A stretch of 64,000 nucleotides of DNA from Marinilabilia salmonicolor JCM 21150 (GCF_000259075.1 NZ_AJKI01000041.1:49393-113392), one strand, 5' to 3'. Positions 1 to 6,981 are shown, counted from the first letter of the stretch. Program-made: numbers and translations. The notes: generated from the letters alone by a model not told the origin.

Positions 1-222
1 GACGAAACAAAACCCTACAGCGAGCAATCGCCGGAGTTCCTCGAATACGCCCAAACCGTGTTTTCTCAAATCGACTTTACAGATATGAGAGATCTTAAAA
101 GTGATAATACATGCACCTGGACAATTGAGCAGGACGGACTGCGCTTCACAGCAAAACGGGAATTCCTTAACCCCTCTTTGTACACAGTAAAAGAGCACAT
201 TTTTAACGTTGAAATATTGTAG
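1..222 (+). CDS. C-terminal 73 codons of an unknown phage late protein
   Basis: The frame is open from the first base of the window and ends with TAG at 220-222, two bases before the next ATG. The fragment is soluble and mixed alpha/beta in character, with no recognisable motif. Its tight coupling to the following beta-helix protein suggests a tail or baseplate-associated gene of the same late operon, but that is inferred only from position. Confidence 0.7.
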   Translation, partial: DETKPYSEQSPEFLEYAQTVFSQIDFTDMRDLKSDNTCTWTIEQDGLRFTAKREFLNPSLYTVKEHIFNVEIL

Positions 223-224
223 AT

Positions 225-1697
225 ATGGCAGCTGGATATGTTACTAATTACGGGAATGTAGAAAATGACGGCCTTAGCTGGGATACGCCTAAGCGGAGTA
301 TTCAGAGTGCTATTGATGCGGGGTTATCTCCTATTAGCGGTGTGGGTTTTTTTTCTGAGGCTCTATCTTCTGGCCCAGTATCGACTACGATTGACTCGGT
401 TGGATTTTTAGTTTTTGATGGTGGCAATAATTTATCATCTTTTATTGACGGGAGTTTTCAAGGTTTCAGAGGTTTTAGTAATATTAAAATAAGAAATTAT
501 TTAAAATTGAGGCAGAGTATTGGTTTTGAAGTAAATTGGATTTGGAATAATTGCATTATCTCTAATATAGAAAACCTTTCAATTTATAGGCCGCAATATG
601 AGCCTCGAAATAAGCTCACTAATTGTTTGTTTTTTAATAACTCAATATCACATTTTGACATACTTGAGAATTGTACGGTTTATGGTGGAGAAGTGAATTT
701 AAGGCAATTTGGAGATTATAGATTTAAAAATTCAATCATATCGGAGTCGAATGTAATCATTAACCCGCTTTATACCGGTGATATGAAAATTGTTTATACT
801 ATCTTCCACAACTGCACATTCAAATTCACCGGAGGCGACCAAGGAGCAGATGAAACAACTTTTACAGCCCCAGCAGGAGCCGACGACACCGAAAAACTCG
901 AAGATCTACGCGCACGGATGGCAGTAGTATATGGAGGCGTAGCAAGCCAATACCTGCAAAATTGCCGCTATCAAACTGATGGCGATTTGTTCATTGACCC
1001 TGCAAAAGAAAACTTCTACCTCGTGCCCGGATGCCAAGCTGCTCGAATGAGTTACGAAGCTGGCTATATAGGCAAATACCCGGAGGGTTCACTGGCCGAT
1101 TTTGCAGGCGACTTTGTGAGCTATACCAATATCGACGCATCCGGCAATATCATCGACCAAACCGTTGATGCCACCGCCGAAACCGATATTGTTGACCTTC
1201 TTAAATTGCGTCATATCAACAGCCTCGAAGCACTTGGACAACGTGCTACCCGTAACGGTAATGCCGTAAATGTCGATGCCGATTTAGGCCCCGCCATCAA
1301 TCCTGGAACCGCGCTCACTGATGGCAAAACTTACATAGTTCGCGATGAAGCCATTTCACAAACGGCATCAGGTAAAACGCGCGATGTGGGAGAAACATTT
1401 ATTGCCACCACCGCCGATGGTCTCGATTTTACAAGCGCCACCGGTTACGTTCAGGAAATTTACCTCGATAAGCCACGTTCAATAGAGTTGAAGGTTTCAA
1501 AAACAGACCCAACCCTCGCAAATGCCGTGTGGCTAAAAATGGACTTGTACGCCGAGCCTCGCATTAATTACGATGTCAACGGCGTTCCCCAATACGGCAA
1601 CTTAGACCCCAATTACGACGAAGCTACCAGCGAGCGCCTTTTTATCCGCTACTGGAAAGCACGAGTCACAATCCAGGCTAAAAACTTACCAGCATAA
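225..1697 (+). CDS. Phage right-handed beta-helix protein, probable tail spike/fibre or receptor-binding protein
   Basis: 490 residues. The N-terminal stretch (residues about 15-31, GLSWDTPKRSIQSAIDA) is the usual entry to pectate-lyase-like right-handed beta-helix folds. It is followed to about residue 200 by many short Asn/Ile-rich strands (NNC, NCT, KFT) as in such helices. Residues 200-490 are more acidic and look like a separate C-terminal domain. The gene begins 2 bases after the previous stop and is followed 3 bases later by a small ORF, so it belongs to a late operon. The DNA of about 330-790 is much more A+T rich than the rest of the gene, suggesting module exchange. The beta-helix fold is reasonably supported; the tail role is inferred. 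Confidence 0.65.
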   Translation: MAAGYVTNYGNVENDGLSWDTPKRSIQSAIDAGLSPISGVGFFSEALSSGPVSTTIDSVGFLVFDGGNNLSSFIDGSFQGFRGFSNIKIRNYLKLRQSIGFEVNWIWNNCIISNIENLSIYRPQYEPRNKLTNCLFFNNSISHFDILENCTVYGGEVNLRQFGDYRFKNSIISESNVIINPLYTGDMKIVYTIFHNCTFKFTGGDQGADETTFTAPAGADDTEKLEDLRARMAVVYGGVASQYLQNCRYQTDGDLFIDPAKENFYLVPGCQAARMSYEAGYIGKYPEGSLADFAGDFVSYTNIDASGNIIDQTVDATAETDIVDLLKLRHINSLEALGQRATRNGNAVNVDADLGPAINPGTALTDGKTYIVRDEAISQTASGKTRDVGETFIATTADGLDFTSATGYVQEIYLDKPRSIELKVSKTDPTLANAVWLKMDLYAEPRINYDVNGVPQYGNLDPNYDEATSERLFIRYWKARVTIQAKNLPA

Positions 1698-1700
1698 TTC

Positions 1701-1919
1701 ATGGCAGACGAAAGCACATATAAAGGACAAGTATTGAGCATCGCCCCCGAAAAGGAGCAGTTTTTCGAAAACGAAGAATCAAACCTCAAGGGGGTTGAAC
1801 TTGGACTTAACGGCGATGCCGAAAACCTGTTCCCGGATGATAGCCGCATGTGCGGCATTTGTCTTGGAATGGGGGAGGTTGTGCCGTTTATTAGTCATTC
1901 GTCAAAGTTCAGTTTGTAG
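1701..1919 (+). CDS. Small phage protein, 72 aa, unknown function
   Basis: Starts 3 bases after the beta-helix gene and is acidic up to residue 48, then has a CGIC motif (residues 51-54) and a short hydrophobic/basic tail. I do not recognise the family. The abrupt change near residue 50 could mean that a longer gene has been cut short. It is followed by a run of strong hairpins (1932-2048), so it appears to close the late operon. Confidence 0.5.
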   Translation: MADESTYKGQVLSIAPEKEQFFENEESNLKGVELGLNGDAENLFPDDSRMCGICLGMGEVVPFISHSSKFSL

Positions 1920-1931
1920 AAATATTTCTAA

Positions 1932-1983
1932 GGGGGATAAAGAGCCCCCGACTCTGTTAGTAGCTCTCTGACCTTCTACTAAC
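1932..1983. other. Two tandem hairpins in the late intergenic region
   Basis: GGGGG (1932-1936) pairs with CCCCC (1945-1949) around an 8-base loop. GTTAGTAG (1956-1963) then pairs with CTACTAAC (1976-1983) around 12 bases. Together with the larger hairpin that follows they make a compact structured RNA of about 115 bases. Neither of these two has a T run, so they are not ordinary terminators. Confidence 0.5.
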
Positions 1984-1986
1984 AAT

Positions 1987-2048
1987 AAAGGTGCATGCAC
2001 ACCACGCCGGAGGCAAATGTCTTCGGTCGGTGTGCATGCACCTTTTTT
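1987..2048 (+). terminator. Very long rho-independent terminator hairpin
   Basis: A perfect 17-bp stem (AAAGGTGCATGCACACC at 1987-2003 with its complement at 2029-2045) is followed by TTTTTT (2043-2048). Inside it a second stem can form, CCGGAG with CTTCGG, around GCAAATGT. It terminates the late operon ending at 1919; the stem is unusually long for a simple terminator. Confidence 0.8.
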
Positions 2049-2099
2049 ATGCAGTAAATGTCAGAGAGATTGCAAATATAAATAAAAATTATTGTTGAA

Positions 2100-2231
2100 A
2101 TGGATAAAACATTTAAGTACAAAGAACAGCACGCCGTAGTACTCAAGTGCAGCTCAGAAAAGGAGCAAAAGGAGATTTTCGAGAAACTAAAGAAAATGGG
2201 ATTTAAACACTTAAAGCTAGTATCAGTATGA
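2100..2231 (+). CDS. Small basic phage protein, 43 aa
   Basis: ATG at 2100; the TGA overlaps the ATG of the following ATPase gene in an ATGA arrangement, which argues for a real, translationally coupled gene. It is Lys/Glu rich and probably a single helix (EKEQKEIFEKLKKMGFK). No known family recognised. Confidence 0.55.
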   Translation: MDKTFKYKEQHAVVLKCSSEKEQKEIFEKLKKMGFKHLKLVSV

Positions 2232-2692
2232 GAATTGAGGTAAAACACAGCTGCAATAACTTTGACAGCTTTAGAGCCAATAAGGTTAAAAGCCTTTTTA
2301 ACCCTGAGTACGGCCACACATGGGAGCATGTGGCCGATATCCCGATTGAGGAAGATTTTCAAATTGGCCTAATAGTTGGGCCGTCGGGTTCCGGGAAAAC
2401 GAGTATAGGTCAAAGGTCATGGCCCAATGTGCCAATACATGACCTTTACAAAGGCTGGGATAACAACAGGCCCATTATTGACTGTATTGCTCCGGAAGGG
2501 GATTTTAAAAAGGTAACCGGTGCGCTCGCGGCGGTTGGACTTGGAGATGTGCCCGCGTGGCTAAGGCCGTTTAAGGTGCTAAGCAACGGCGAGCAATTCA
2601 GAGCCGGACTTGCCAGGCTGATTGTTGACCCTCCGGAGCGGAAGACAGGCTTGAGAGAGATAAGGAGTTTATGCCGTTTGTGGCCACTATAA
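2228..2692 (+). pseudogene. Truncated/frameshifted ABC-type ATPase of phage type
   Basis: The N-terminal half of an ABC-class ATPase is clear. Walker A is GPSGSGKT at residues 51-58 and the ABC signature is LSNGEQFRAGLARL at 118-131. Directly after it, where the Walker B Asp-Glu should follow, the frame runs from VDPPE into an unlike tail and stops at residue 154. In the -1 frame an open stretch from about 2641 to 2724 ends EFMPFVATIKRIKNYTAYE, which looks like a genuine C-terminus of this or another protein. An internal deletion plus frameshift is the simplest reading. Without Walker B the product should not hydrolyse ATP. Intact relatives in phages often carry a further C-terminal domain. 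Confidence 0.6.
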
Positions 2693-2730
2693 AGAGAATA
2701 AAAAATTATACGGCCTATGAGTAAGTAAAA

Positions 2731-2848
2731 AAGCCCCCAACGCTTCATTTTGGTTATCTGCTACAACAACACAAAAAATGCGAATATCGCACACGTCGAG
2801 GGCTTAAATACCTTGTTTGTGTGATATCCGCATTCATATTGTTGTAGC
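2731..2848. repeat. Imperfect long inverted repeat upstream of the methyltransferase
   Basis: GCTACAACAA (2760-2769) pairs with TTGTTGTAGC (2839-2848). Inside it AATGCGAATATCGCACAC (2777-2794) pairs with GTGTGATATCCGCATT (2819-2834), with one two-base gap and one mismatch. An outer AAGCCC / GGGCTT pair (2731-2736, 2803-2808) overlaps this. It may be an operator, an attenuator or the scar of the rearrangement that broke the upstream ATPase gene. Confidence 0.5.
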
Positions 2849-2876
2849 AATACAAACTTAATAAAATTTGACTAAA

Positions 2877-3671
2877 ATGAGTGAAAAATTGAACATGAAA
2901 ACGCCGGTTACTTATTACGGCGGTAAACAACAGATGGCAAAACACATACTGCCTTTAATCCCTGAACACAACCTTTATTGTGAGCCGTTTTGTGGAGGTG
3001 CAGCAATATTTTTTGCCAAAGAAAAGAGTAATGTAGAGGTACTTAACGACACCAACCGGGAGTTAATCAACTTTTACCGAGTCGTTCAAAATGAGTTCCC
3101 GGCCCTTGAAAAGGAAATTCAAATAAGCCTCCACAGCCGCGACTTGCATCGTAGAGCCTATGTCATTTACAACAATCCTGACATGTTCCCTGAGTTAAAG
3201 CGCGCCTGGGCATTGTGGATGCTAAGCGCTCAAGGTTTCGCCGGAAAGCTGGACGGGACATGGGGATATGATGTAAAGAGAAATACAACCTCAAAGAAGA
3301 TAGACAATAAACGCAATGACTTCTCTGTTGACCTTGCTATTAAGCTTCAAAACGTGCAGCTTGAGTGTGCCGATGCTTTGTATATTATGCATGCTCGTGA
3401 CCGGGAGGATAGTTTCTTTTACGTTGACCCACCTTATTACAATAGCAATATGGGTCATTATGACGGATACTCAATTAATGATTATGAGGAGTTGTTGCAG
3501 ACACTTGCTAATCTTAAAGGAAAGTTTTTGCTGTCCAGTTACCCAAGTCCAATATTAACGCAATACACCAAAAAGTATGGCTGGAAAACTAAGTCGTTTG
3601 ATTCCAAAGTTAGCGTAAATGGCAAGGCTAAGCGCAAGACTAAGACTGAGGTGCTTACTATGAATTATTAA
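2877..3671 (+). CDS. Phage DNA N6-adenine methyltransferase (D12 class, Dam-like)
   Basis: 264 residues from ATG 2877; a TTG lies 9 bases upstream and another ATG at 2895. The motifs are in D12 order: TYYGGKQQMAKHI near the N-terminus (motif X), then EPFCGGAAIFF (motif I, AdoMet binding), then FYVDPPYYNS near residue 185 (catalytic DPPY, motif IV). The product would transfer a methyl group from AdoMet to the N6 of adenine in DNA, giving the phage protection or regulation. No restriction endonuclease is next to it, so it is an orphan enzyme. It is followed by a strong bidirectional terminator. Target sequence unknown. Confidence 0.9.
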   Translation: MSEKLNMKTPVTYYGGKQQMAKHILPLIPEHNLYCEPFCGGAAIFFAKEKSNVEVLNDTNRELINFYRVVQNEFPALEKEIQISLHSRDLHRRAYVIYNNPDMFPELKRAWALWMLSAQGFAGKLDGTWGYDVKRNTTSKKIDNKRNDFSVDLAIKLQNVQLECADALYIMHARDREDSFFYVDPPYYNSNMGHYDGYSINDYEELLQTLANLKGKFLLSSYPSPILTQYTKKYGWKTKSFDSKVSVNGKAKRKTKTEVLTMNY

Positions 3672-3702
3672 AAAAGGCTGCCCGGTTTGGGCAGCCTTTT
3701 TT
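3671..3702. terminator. Bidirectional rho-independent terminator
   Basis: A 13-bp stem (AAAAAGGCTGCCC at 3671-3683 with 3689-3701) and 5-base loop, with A runs on one side and T runs on the other. It can end both the rightward methyltransferase gene and the leftward cargo gene ending at 3723. Confidence 0.9.
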
Positions 3703-3704
3703 AT

Positions 3705-3723
3705 ATTTAAACACCGTTTAAAT
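3705..3723. promoter_or_regulatory. Perfect palindrome of the TTTAAA-N5-TTTAAA repeat
   Basis: ATTTAAACACCGTTTAAAT is an 8+3+8 palindrome lying between two convergent genes. The same pair of TTTAAA boxes with 5-base spacing recurs in other gaps of this prophage (5587-5603, 6957-6973, 11459-11475, and with 4-base spacing 7974-7989). At this site it cannot serve translation initiation, so a protein-binding role is more likely. The site is seen directly; its function is inferred. Confidence 0.5.
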
Positions 3724-4331
3724 TACAACTCAATAAACCTGTCAATGGTATTGCCGGCAGTGGTTTCAAAGCCTTTAAGCGGTACCGCGATGGATTGGCC
3801 CGATTGATTCTCCAGGATAAAAGAAGGAATGATTTCACCGCCATGATTTACCAAGTCGAGTTTCCTGCAGGTGAAAGTGTCGTTCCTGGTGAAAGTTTGT
3901 TTTGTTCCGGAGTTTAGTTCCAGGTAGTCTTGCTCCAGTTTTAGTTTAAACGATTTTCCTGAGTAAAGTTGCTGCTGCTTTTCAAAAAAACCATTAACCA
4001 GAAATGGCGGGTTTTCCATGTTTCGGCCGGTTAGCCTGTAGAAAATTGTCTCCGGGCCGGTTAGCTTCACCCAAATTTGTAGGCGGTCTTCATCCCTGGT
4101 GGCATCAGCGAAGGTAAAACCCTTATTCACCAGGGAGGGATCATTTATTCTTGCACCTCTGTCTTGAGAGGAATAAAGTTCATTCACCTCTACGATCCGG
4201 ACGGTCTGCCCTATTAATGCGCTGATGTTTTTATCCGGAATGTTCTGTAAGCTGTCGTATTGAGCCGGGGCCTGTGCCAACAGGCTTAAAGATGCAGTAA
4301 ATGCAGTTAGGAAAAGAGTAAGTTTTTTCAT
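3723..4331 (-). CDS. Secreted hypothetical protein, probable prophage cargo ('moron') gene
   Basis: 202 residues with a clear N-terminal signal peptide (MKKLTLFLTAFTASLSLLAQ, cleavage near residue 20-24). The rest is a soluble beta-rich protein without a motif I recognise. Layout marks it as an independent cassette. It has its own Bacteroidota-type -7 box (TAATTTTG on the minus strand, 4354-4361) with TTG 19 bases upstream, and that promoter overlaps the terminator of the early operon. A strong terminator (3671-3702) lies downstream. Such promoter-gene-terminator cassettes are typical of genes expressed from the silent prophage for the host's benefit. Function unknown. Confidence 0.7.
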   Translation of the reverse strand: MKKLTLFLTAFTASLSLLAQAPAQYDSLQNIPDKNISALIGQTVRIVEVNELYSSQDRGARINDPSLVNKGFTFADATRDEDRLQIWVKLTGPETIFYRLTGRNMENPPFLVNGFFEKQQQLYSGKSFKLKLEQDYLELNSGTKQTFTRNDTFTCRKLDLVNHGGEIIPSFILENQSGQSIAVPLKGFETTAGNTIDRFIEL

Positions 4332-4353
4332 TTTTCTATGTGTTTGGTATATA

Positions 4354-4361
4354 CAAAATTA
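4354..4361 (-). promoter_or_regulatory. Promoter -7 box of the cargo gene
   Basis: Minus-strand TAATTTTG fits TAnnTTTG, with TTG (plus-strand CAA at 4381-4383) 19 bases upstream. Transcription would start about 15 bases before the ATG at 4331. Confidence 0.55.
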
Positions 4362-4390
4362 AAAAGCCTGCCGGATTATCCAACAGGCTT
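4361..4390 (-). terminator. Terminator of the prophage early operon
   Basis: On the minus strand AAGCCTG pairs with CAGGCTT (plus 4364-4370 and 4384-4390), with a T run beyond. It follows the last small early gene (ends 4431) by about 40 bases. Confidence 0.65.
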
Positions 4391-4430
4391 GCTATTTATT
4401 CTTTTCATCCATGCTGTTTGGATAAGTGGT

Positions 4431-4535
4431 TCAGAACTCGTACCAGGCGGCCCAAACAATTAGGCCAATGAACACGGCCACAACTATTAGAACCATGCCC
4501 ATTTCGATTAGTGTTTTAAAGTCCGTTCTTTTCAT
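4431..4535 (-). CDS. Small single-span membrane protein, 34 aa
   Basis: ATG at 4535 overlaps the end of the preceding gene by 20 bases. After a charged N-terminus (MKRTDFKTLIEMG) there is one hydrophobic helix (MVLIVVAVFIGLIVWAA) and a short tail. It is the last gene of the leftward early operon. Tiny membrane proteins recur in this prophage (also 7985-8128 and 11302-11451). No function assigned. Confidence 0.6.
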   Translation of the reverse strand: MKRTDFKTLIEMGMVLIVVAVFIGLIVWAAWYEF

Positions 4536-4710
4536 CTTTAGTCATTTTTCGAAGTTTACTCTCAAGCATTTTAATTACCGTAGCCCGGTTCTTGTTGTTC
4601 TTTTCATAGGCTATCTCGTTTCTTAACCTTTGTGGAGGAATCTCATTTGGGAGTTGCAGCGTGACTCGAATATCTTCTACGCTGCCTAAGTTTACAATGT
4701 GTGGTACCAT
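4516..4710 (-). CDS. Small early phage protein, 64 aa, unknown
   Basis: Sits one base from the preceding gene (4712) and overlaps the next, so it is within a tightly packed operon. Sequence is basic and helical in its second half, RLRNEIAYEKNNKNRATVIK. The RVTLQLPNEIPPQRLRNEI section could be the strand-helix of a ribbon-helix-helix-like DNA-binding protein, but this is weak. Confidence 0.55.
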   Translation of the reverse strand: MVPHIVNLGSVEDIRVTLQLPNEIPPQRLRNEIAYEKNNKNRATVIKMLESKLRKMTKDEKNGL

Positions 4711-4711
4711 A

Positions 4712-4942
4712 TTAGTTGGCTTTTTGGCTCTGCTTCTTAAAGAAGTCGTTAACCTGGTTAAACATATCGTCGAGCGCAGTTACTCCCTGTTCCAGTTGCA
4801 TGTCTGCGACATCATCGATTCCGCTGATAAAGGCGCGTTTTGTTTCCTGCTTTTGAACGGGGTGCATTTGCTCCTCTTTCAAATTCATCTTCTCTAGGTA
4901 AAGACTGTACTGGTATTCGATGTTGAATTTTGTGGTGTCCAT
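4712..4942 (-). CDS. Early phage protein, 76 aa, unknown
   Basis: Charged, Gln-rich and helical (EYQYSLYLEKMNLKEEQMHP), ending QSQKAN. Its start is 2 bases from the stop of the DUF550 gene upstream in the operon. I recognise no domain. It could be an accessory or regulatory subunit, but nothing in the sequence says so. Confidence 0.6.
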   Translation of the reverse strand: MDTTKFNIEYQYSLYLEKMNLKEEQMHPVQKQETKRAFISGIDDVADMQLEQGVTALDDMFNQVNDFFKKQSQKAN

Positions 4943-4944
4943 GA

Positions 4945-5577
4945 TTAGTGTTTTTTAATATGGTGACATACTCCGTTTTCGTCTGGCTGTTGCCATTCTC
5001 TGTTTTTATTGACTTCCAGCTTTTGAAATGCGGCAAAAATGAGTTTTTCTGCTGAAAAGCCTATATGGTAGGCCGAATCAAGCAGCAACATGAGGCAATC
5101 AGCATACTCTTCATTTGCCTCTTTTAGCAGCTTTCCGTCCGGCTTGCTGGCTTCATAGGCAGTTACCACCTCCAGGAGTTCTGTTACCTCCTCTTTAAGG
5201 TGGTGGATTATTGCCGGATTCCGCTGGGCGTTTCCAAAGGTCTTATCTGACCAGCTTGCCACCTCAAACATTAAGTTTTGAAGTGCCCGCGTTTGAGACT
5301 TTGTAAAAGGCGGTTCCACGGGGCCACTTACAACGACCCCGTTTTTTATGTAAGTTGTCTCAAACCTTTCAAAAATAGATTTTGAATTGACTTCCTCATG
5401 CGTTATGAGGTATTTTATAGCCAACTCAATCTCATTAACTTCCTTTTGAGTTCTGGCTTTGGCCTTTTCAATGATGTTTTTGTAGTGCGGCCCATCCACG
5501 TGGGTTCCGCTGATACCTTCGAGGTTTGCCTTTTTCTCCTCAAGGTGTTCTGTTAATAATACTATAGCTGTTTCCAT
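4945..5577 (-). CDS. MazG-like dATP/dGTP pyrophosphohydrolase-domain protein (DUF550), early phage
   Basis: 210 residues. The C-terminal half (about 105-208) matches the DUF550/MazG-like pattern: VASWSDKTFG, then HHLKEEVTELLEV with metal-binding acidic residues, then EEYADCLMLLLDSAYHIG, then KLEVNKNREW followed by a His-containing end. Family members hydrolyse purine deoxynucleoside triphosphates to monophosphates and alter nucleotide pools during phage growth. The first 100 residues are a helical region (EKKANLEGISG, KAKARTQKEVNEIELAIKYL) that I cannot assign. Its leader contains one of the TTTAAA-N5-TTTAAA sites (5587-5603). Domain call is good; the physiological substrate is inferred. Confidence 0.75.
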   Translation of the reverse strand: METAIVLLTEHLEEKKANLEGISGTHVDGPHYKNIIEKAKARTQKEVNEIELAIKYLITHEEVNSKSIFERFETTYIKNGVVVSGPVEPPFTKSQTRALQNLMFEVASWSDKTFGNAQRNPAIIHHLKEEVTELLEVVTAYEASKPDGKLLKEANEEYADCLMLLLDSAYHIGFSAEKLIFAAFQKLEVNKNREWQQPDENGVCHHIKKH

Positions 5578-5586
5578 TTGATGTGG

Positions 5587-5603
5587 TTTAAATGGTGTTT
5601 AAA
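5587..5603. promoter_or_regulatory. TTTAAA-N5-TTTAAA site in the leader of the DUF550 gene
   Basis: TTTAAATGGTGTTTAAA lies in the gap between the RecA-like ATPase gene and the DUF550 gene. Same consensus, TTTAAAYRGTGTTTAAA, as at 3706 and 6957. Confidence 0.5.
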
Positions 5604-6189
5604 ATAACTGTCCTTGTGCCATTTGTCCGTTGAGCACCTGCATGCGGTCGGCTTTTCCATACCGGCCATGGGAATAAGCAAAGCCCTCTTTAACATCAAT
5701 CAGGACATCTACTTCATGCTCCCACTTTGCGAGTGGAACTCCGGTTTGCATCACCAGGTGCCAAGAGAGTTTCCGGCGCTTGTACTTTTGCCGTAAGTCC
5801 TCAAAATCCTCATAGCTCATGGCCACGTGCTGAACGCTATCCACTATTACAAAACGGAATCCACCCCTGTGCAAAAACCTGTCGATATCCTCGATGTGCT
5901 TGGTATGTAAAAAGCGTACTTTAGGTGAGTCAACCCCGCATGAAAGAATCCTCTTTCGCAGGGTTTTACTGTTGATGCGTTCCTCAGCGGTTACATACAG
6001 AACTTTGCCCCACTGGCTACAGTGCTGGGCAAACTTCATGCAGTAAGTACTTTTCCCGCTTTTGGCCTTTCCCCTTATGAGCGTGGAAAACCTAATGTCA
6101 GGCTCTCCAAGGATAAGGTTCCACCCATCCTGAAAAGGATAGGTTTCTACATTGCGCTCCAGAACGCTTGTGGGACTATAAGTTCTCAT
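5599..6189 (-). CDS. RecA/RadA-like P-loop ATPase, early phage
   Basis: 196 residues. Walker A is GKAKSGKST (residues 40-48) and Walker B is FRFVIVDSV (111-119, Asp117). The strand VLYVTAEE after the first helix resembles the RadA/DnaB/KaiC group, in which an acidic residue at this place activates water. The family uses ATP to move on or remodel DNA. Here it lies among transposition and early replication genes and probably helps phage DNA recombination or replication. It lacks N-terminal zinc or C-terminal protease-like domains, so it is a minimal core. Exact role unknown. Confidence 0.7.
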   Translation of the reverse strand: MRTYSPTSVLERNVETYPFQDGWNLILGEPDIRFSTLIRGKAKSGKSTYCMKFAQHCSQWGKVLYVTAEERINSKTLRKRILSCGVDSPKVRFLHTKHIEDIDRFLHRGGFRFVIVDSVQHVAMSYEDFEDLRQKYKRRKLSWHLVMQTGVPLAKWEHEVDVLIDVKEGFAYSHGRYGKADRMQVLNGQMAQGQLF

Positions 6190-6208
6190 GTGTTTGGTGT
6201 GTTTTGGT

Positions 6209-6430
6209 TTATATTCGAACCATTACTTTCTGATCCTCGTTGTAAGGCTCATATTCAACGGCTGTTTTTCTGATCAGCCTGCCTGATCCGTTGCATGTTT
6301 TACAGGCTTGCTTTTCGTAAAACTTGCTGTGAGTGCCTGGATCTATCAGTATCTCTCCAACGCCTTTGCAGTCCTCGCAGGCAATAACCTTTCTCAGGTA
6401 TTTGTTTGTTGTTCTCATATCGCCAACCAT
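6209..6430 (-). CDS. Small DnaJ-type zinc-finger protein, early phage
   Basis: 73 residues from 6430 (69 if the Met at 6418 is used). Two CxxCxGxG modules are present, CEDCKGVG (Cys18, Cys21) and CKTCNGSG (Cys43, Cys46), the arrangement of half of the DnaJ cysteine-rich domain, which binds one zinc. There is no J domain. It starts 2 bases after the GemA-like gene, so the two are probably coexpressed. It may be a zinc-stabilised adaptor; substrate unknown. Confidence 0.7.
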   Translation of the reverse strand: MVGDMRTTNKYLRKVIACEDCKGVGEILIDPGTHSKFYEKQACKTCNGSGRLIRKTAVEYEPYNEDQKVMVRI

Positions 6431-6432
6431 TG

Positions 6433-6957
6433 TTAGTTCCTCAACATTAGTTCTCTTAATTCTTTGGCTTTCTTTCGCTCATTGTCGCGAATGGCTACCA
6501 GCTGATGAAACAGCTTTTTAAGATCCTCAACTGTGCTGAATGCATAAAGGCCTTTGCTGTTTACTATTTCACGCTGTTGCTTTTCGGGGGGCATAATCCA
6601 CTGATATTGCTTTTTTGCCAGTTCCCGGTTTACATTTGACCAGTCTTTTGGCGTTGCAGTAATCCCCCTTTCGTTGAGTACCAGGAGGCATTTGTTGCGC
6701 CATTTGCGAACGAGTTGTTCGCTTTTCTCCCGGCTCTTTGCCTTTGGGAAGTGTGGATTTGATTTGCGGACTTTTTCAAGTCGTTGCCTGGCATCGTGAA
6801 TAAGTATGTCCATCTGTTTTTCGGTGAGGCCTGAGGTGCTTTGCACTCCAAACCTTTCGGCCACTATCAACTTTTTGTAGCGCTCTTCGCCCAATGCGAG
6901 GAGTAGTCGATGATAGAACTGGCGTTTTTGCCTGAGTATTTGTTCTTGTTTAGTCAT
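6433..6957 (-). CDS. GemA-like regulatory protein (DUF1018/gp16 family), early phage
   Basis: 174 residues, basic and helical. The N-terminal YHRLLLALGEERYKKLIVAE, then SGLTEKQMDILIHDARQRLE, follows the DUF1018 (Mu GemA/gp16) pattern, in which a short helical bundle is followed by a 'lt..q...ll..l' helix. In Mu, GemA modulates host gene expression and DNA supercoiling. Position between DUF3164 and smaller early genes also fits Mu-like phages. Its leader holds a TTTAAA pair (6957-6973) and a tRNA-like element (6982-7021). Family assignment is moderate. Confidence 0.6.
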   Translation of the reverse strand: MTKQEQILRQKRQFYHRLLLALGEERYKKLIVAERFGVQSTSGLTEKQMDILIHDARQRLEKVRKSNPHFPKAKSREKSEQLVRKWRNKCLLVLNERGITATPKDWSNVNRELAKKQYQWIMPPEKQQREIVNSKGLYAFSTVEDLKKLFHQLVAIRDNERKKAKELRELMLRN

Positions 6958-6973
6958 TTAAATAGTGTTTAAA
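6957..6973. promoter_or_regulatory. TTTAAA-N5-TTTAAA site upstream of the GemA-like gene
   Basis: TTTAAATAGTGTTTAAA overlaps the start codon region of the gene that begins at 6957. Same consensus as at 3706 and 5587. Confidence 0.5.
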
Positions 6974-6981
6974 TGTGAGAT

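Noticed and set aside
225..1697. Diversity-generating retroelement target in the tail gene
   Set aside because: No reverse transcriptase or template repeat is in the window, and I see no adenine-biased variable repeat pair.
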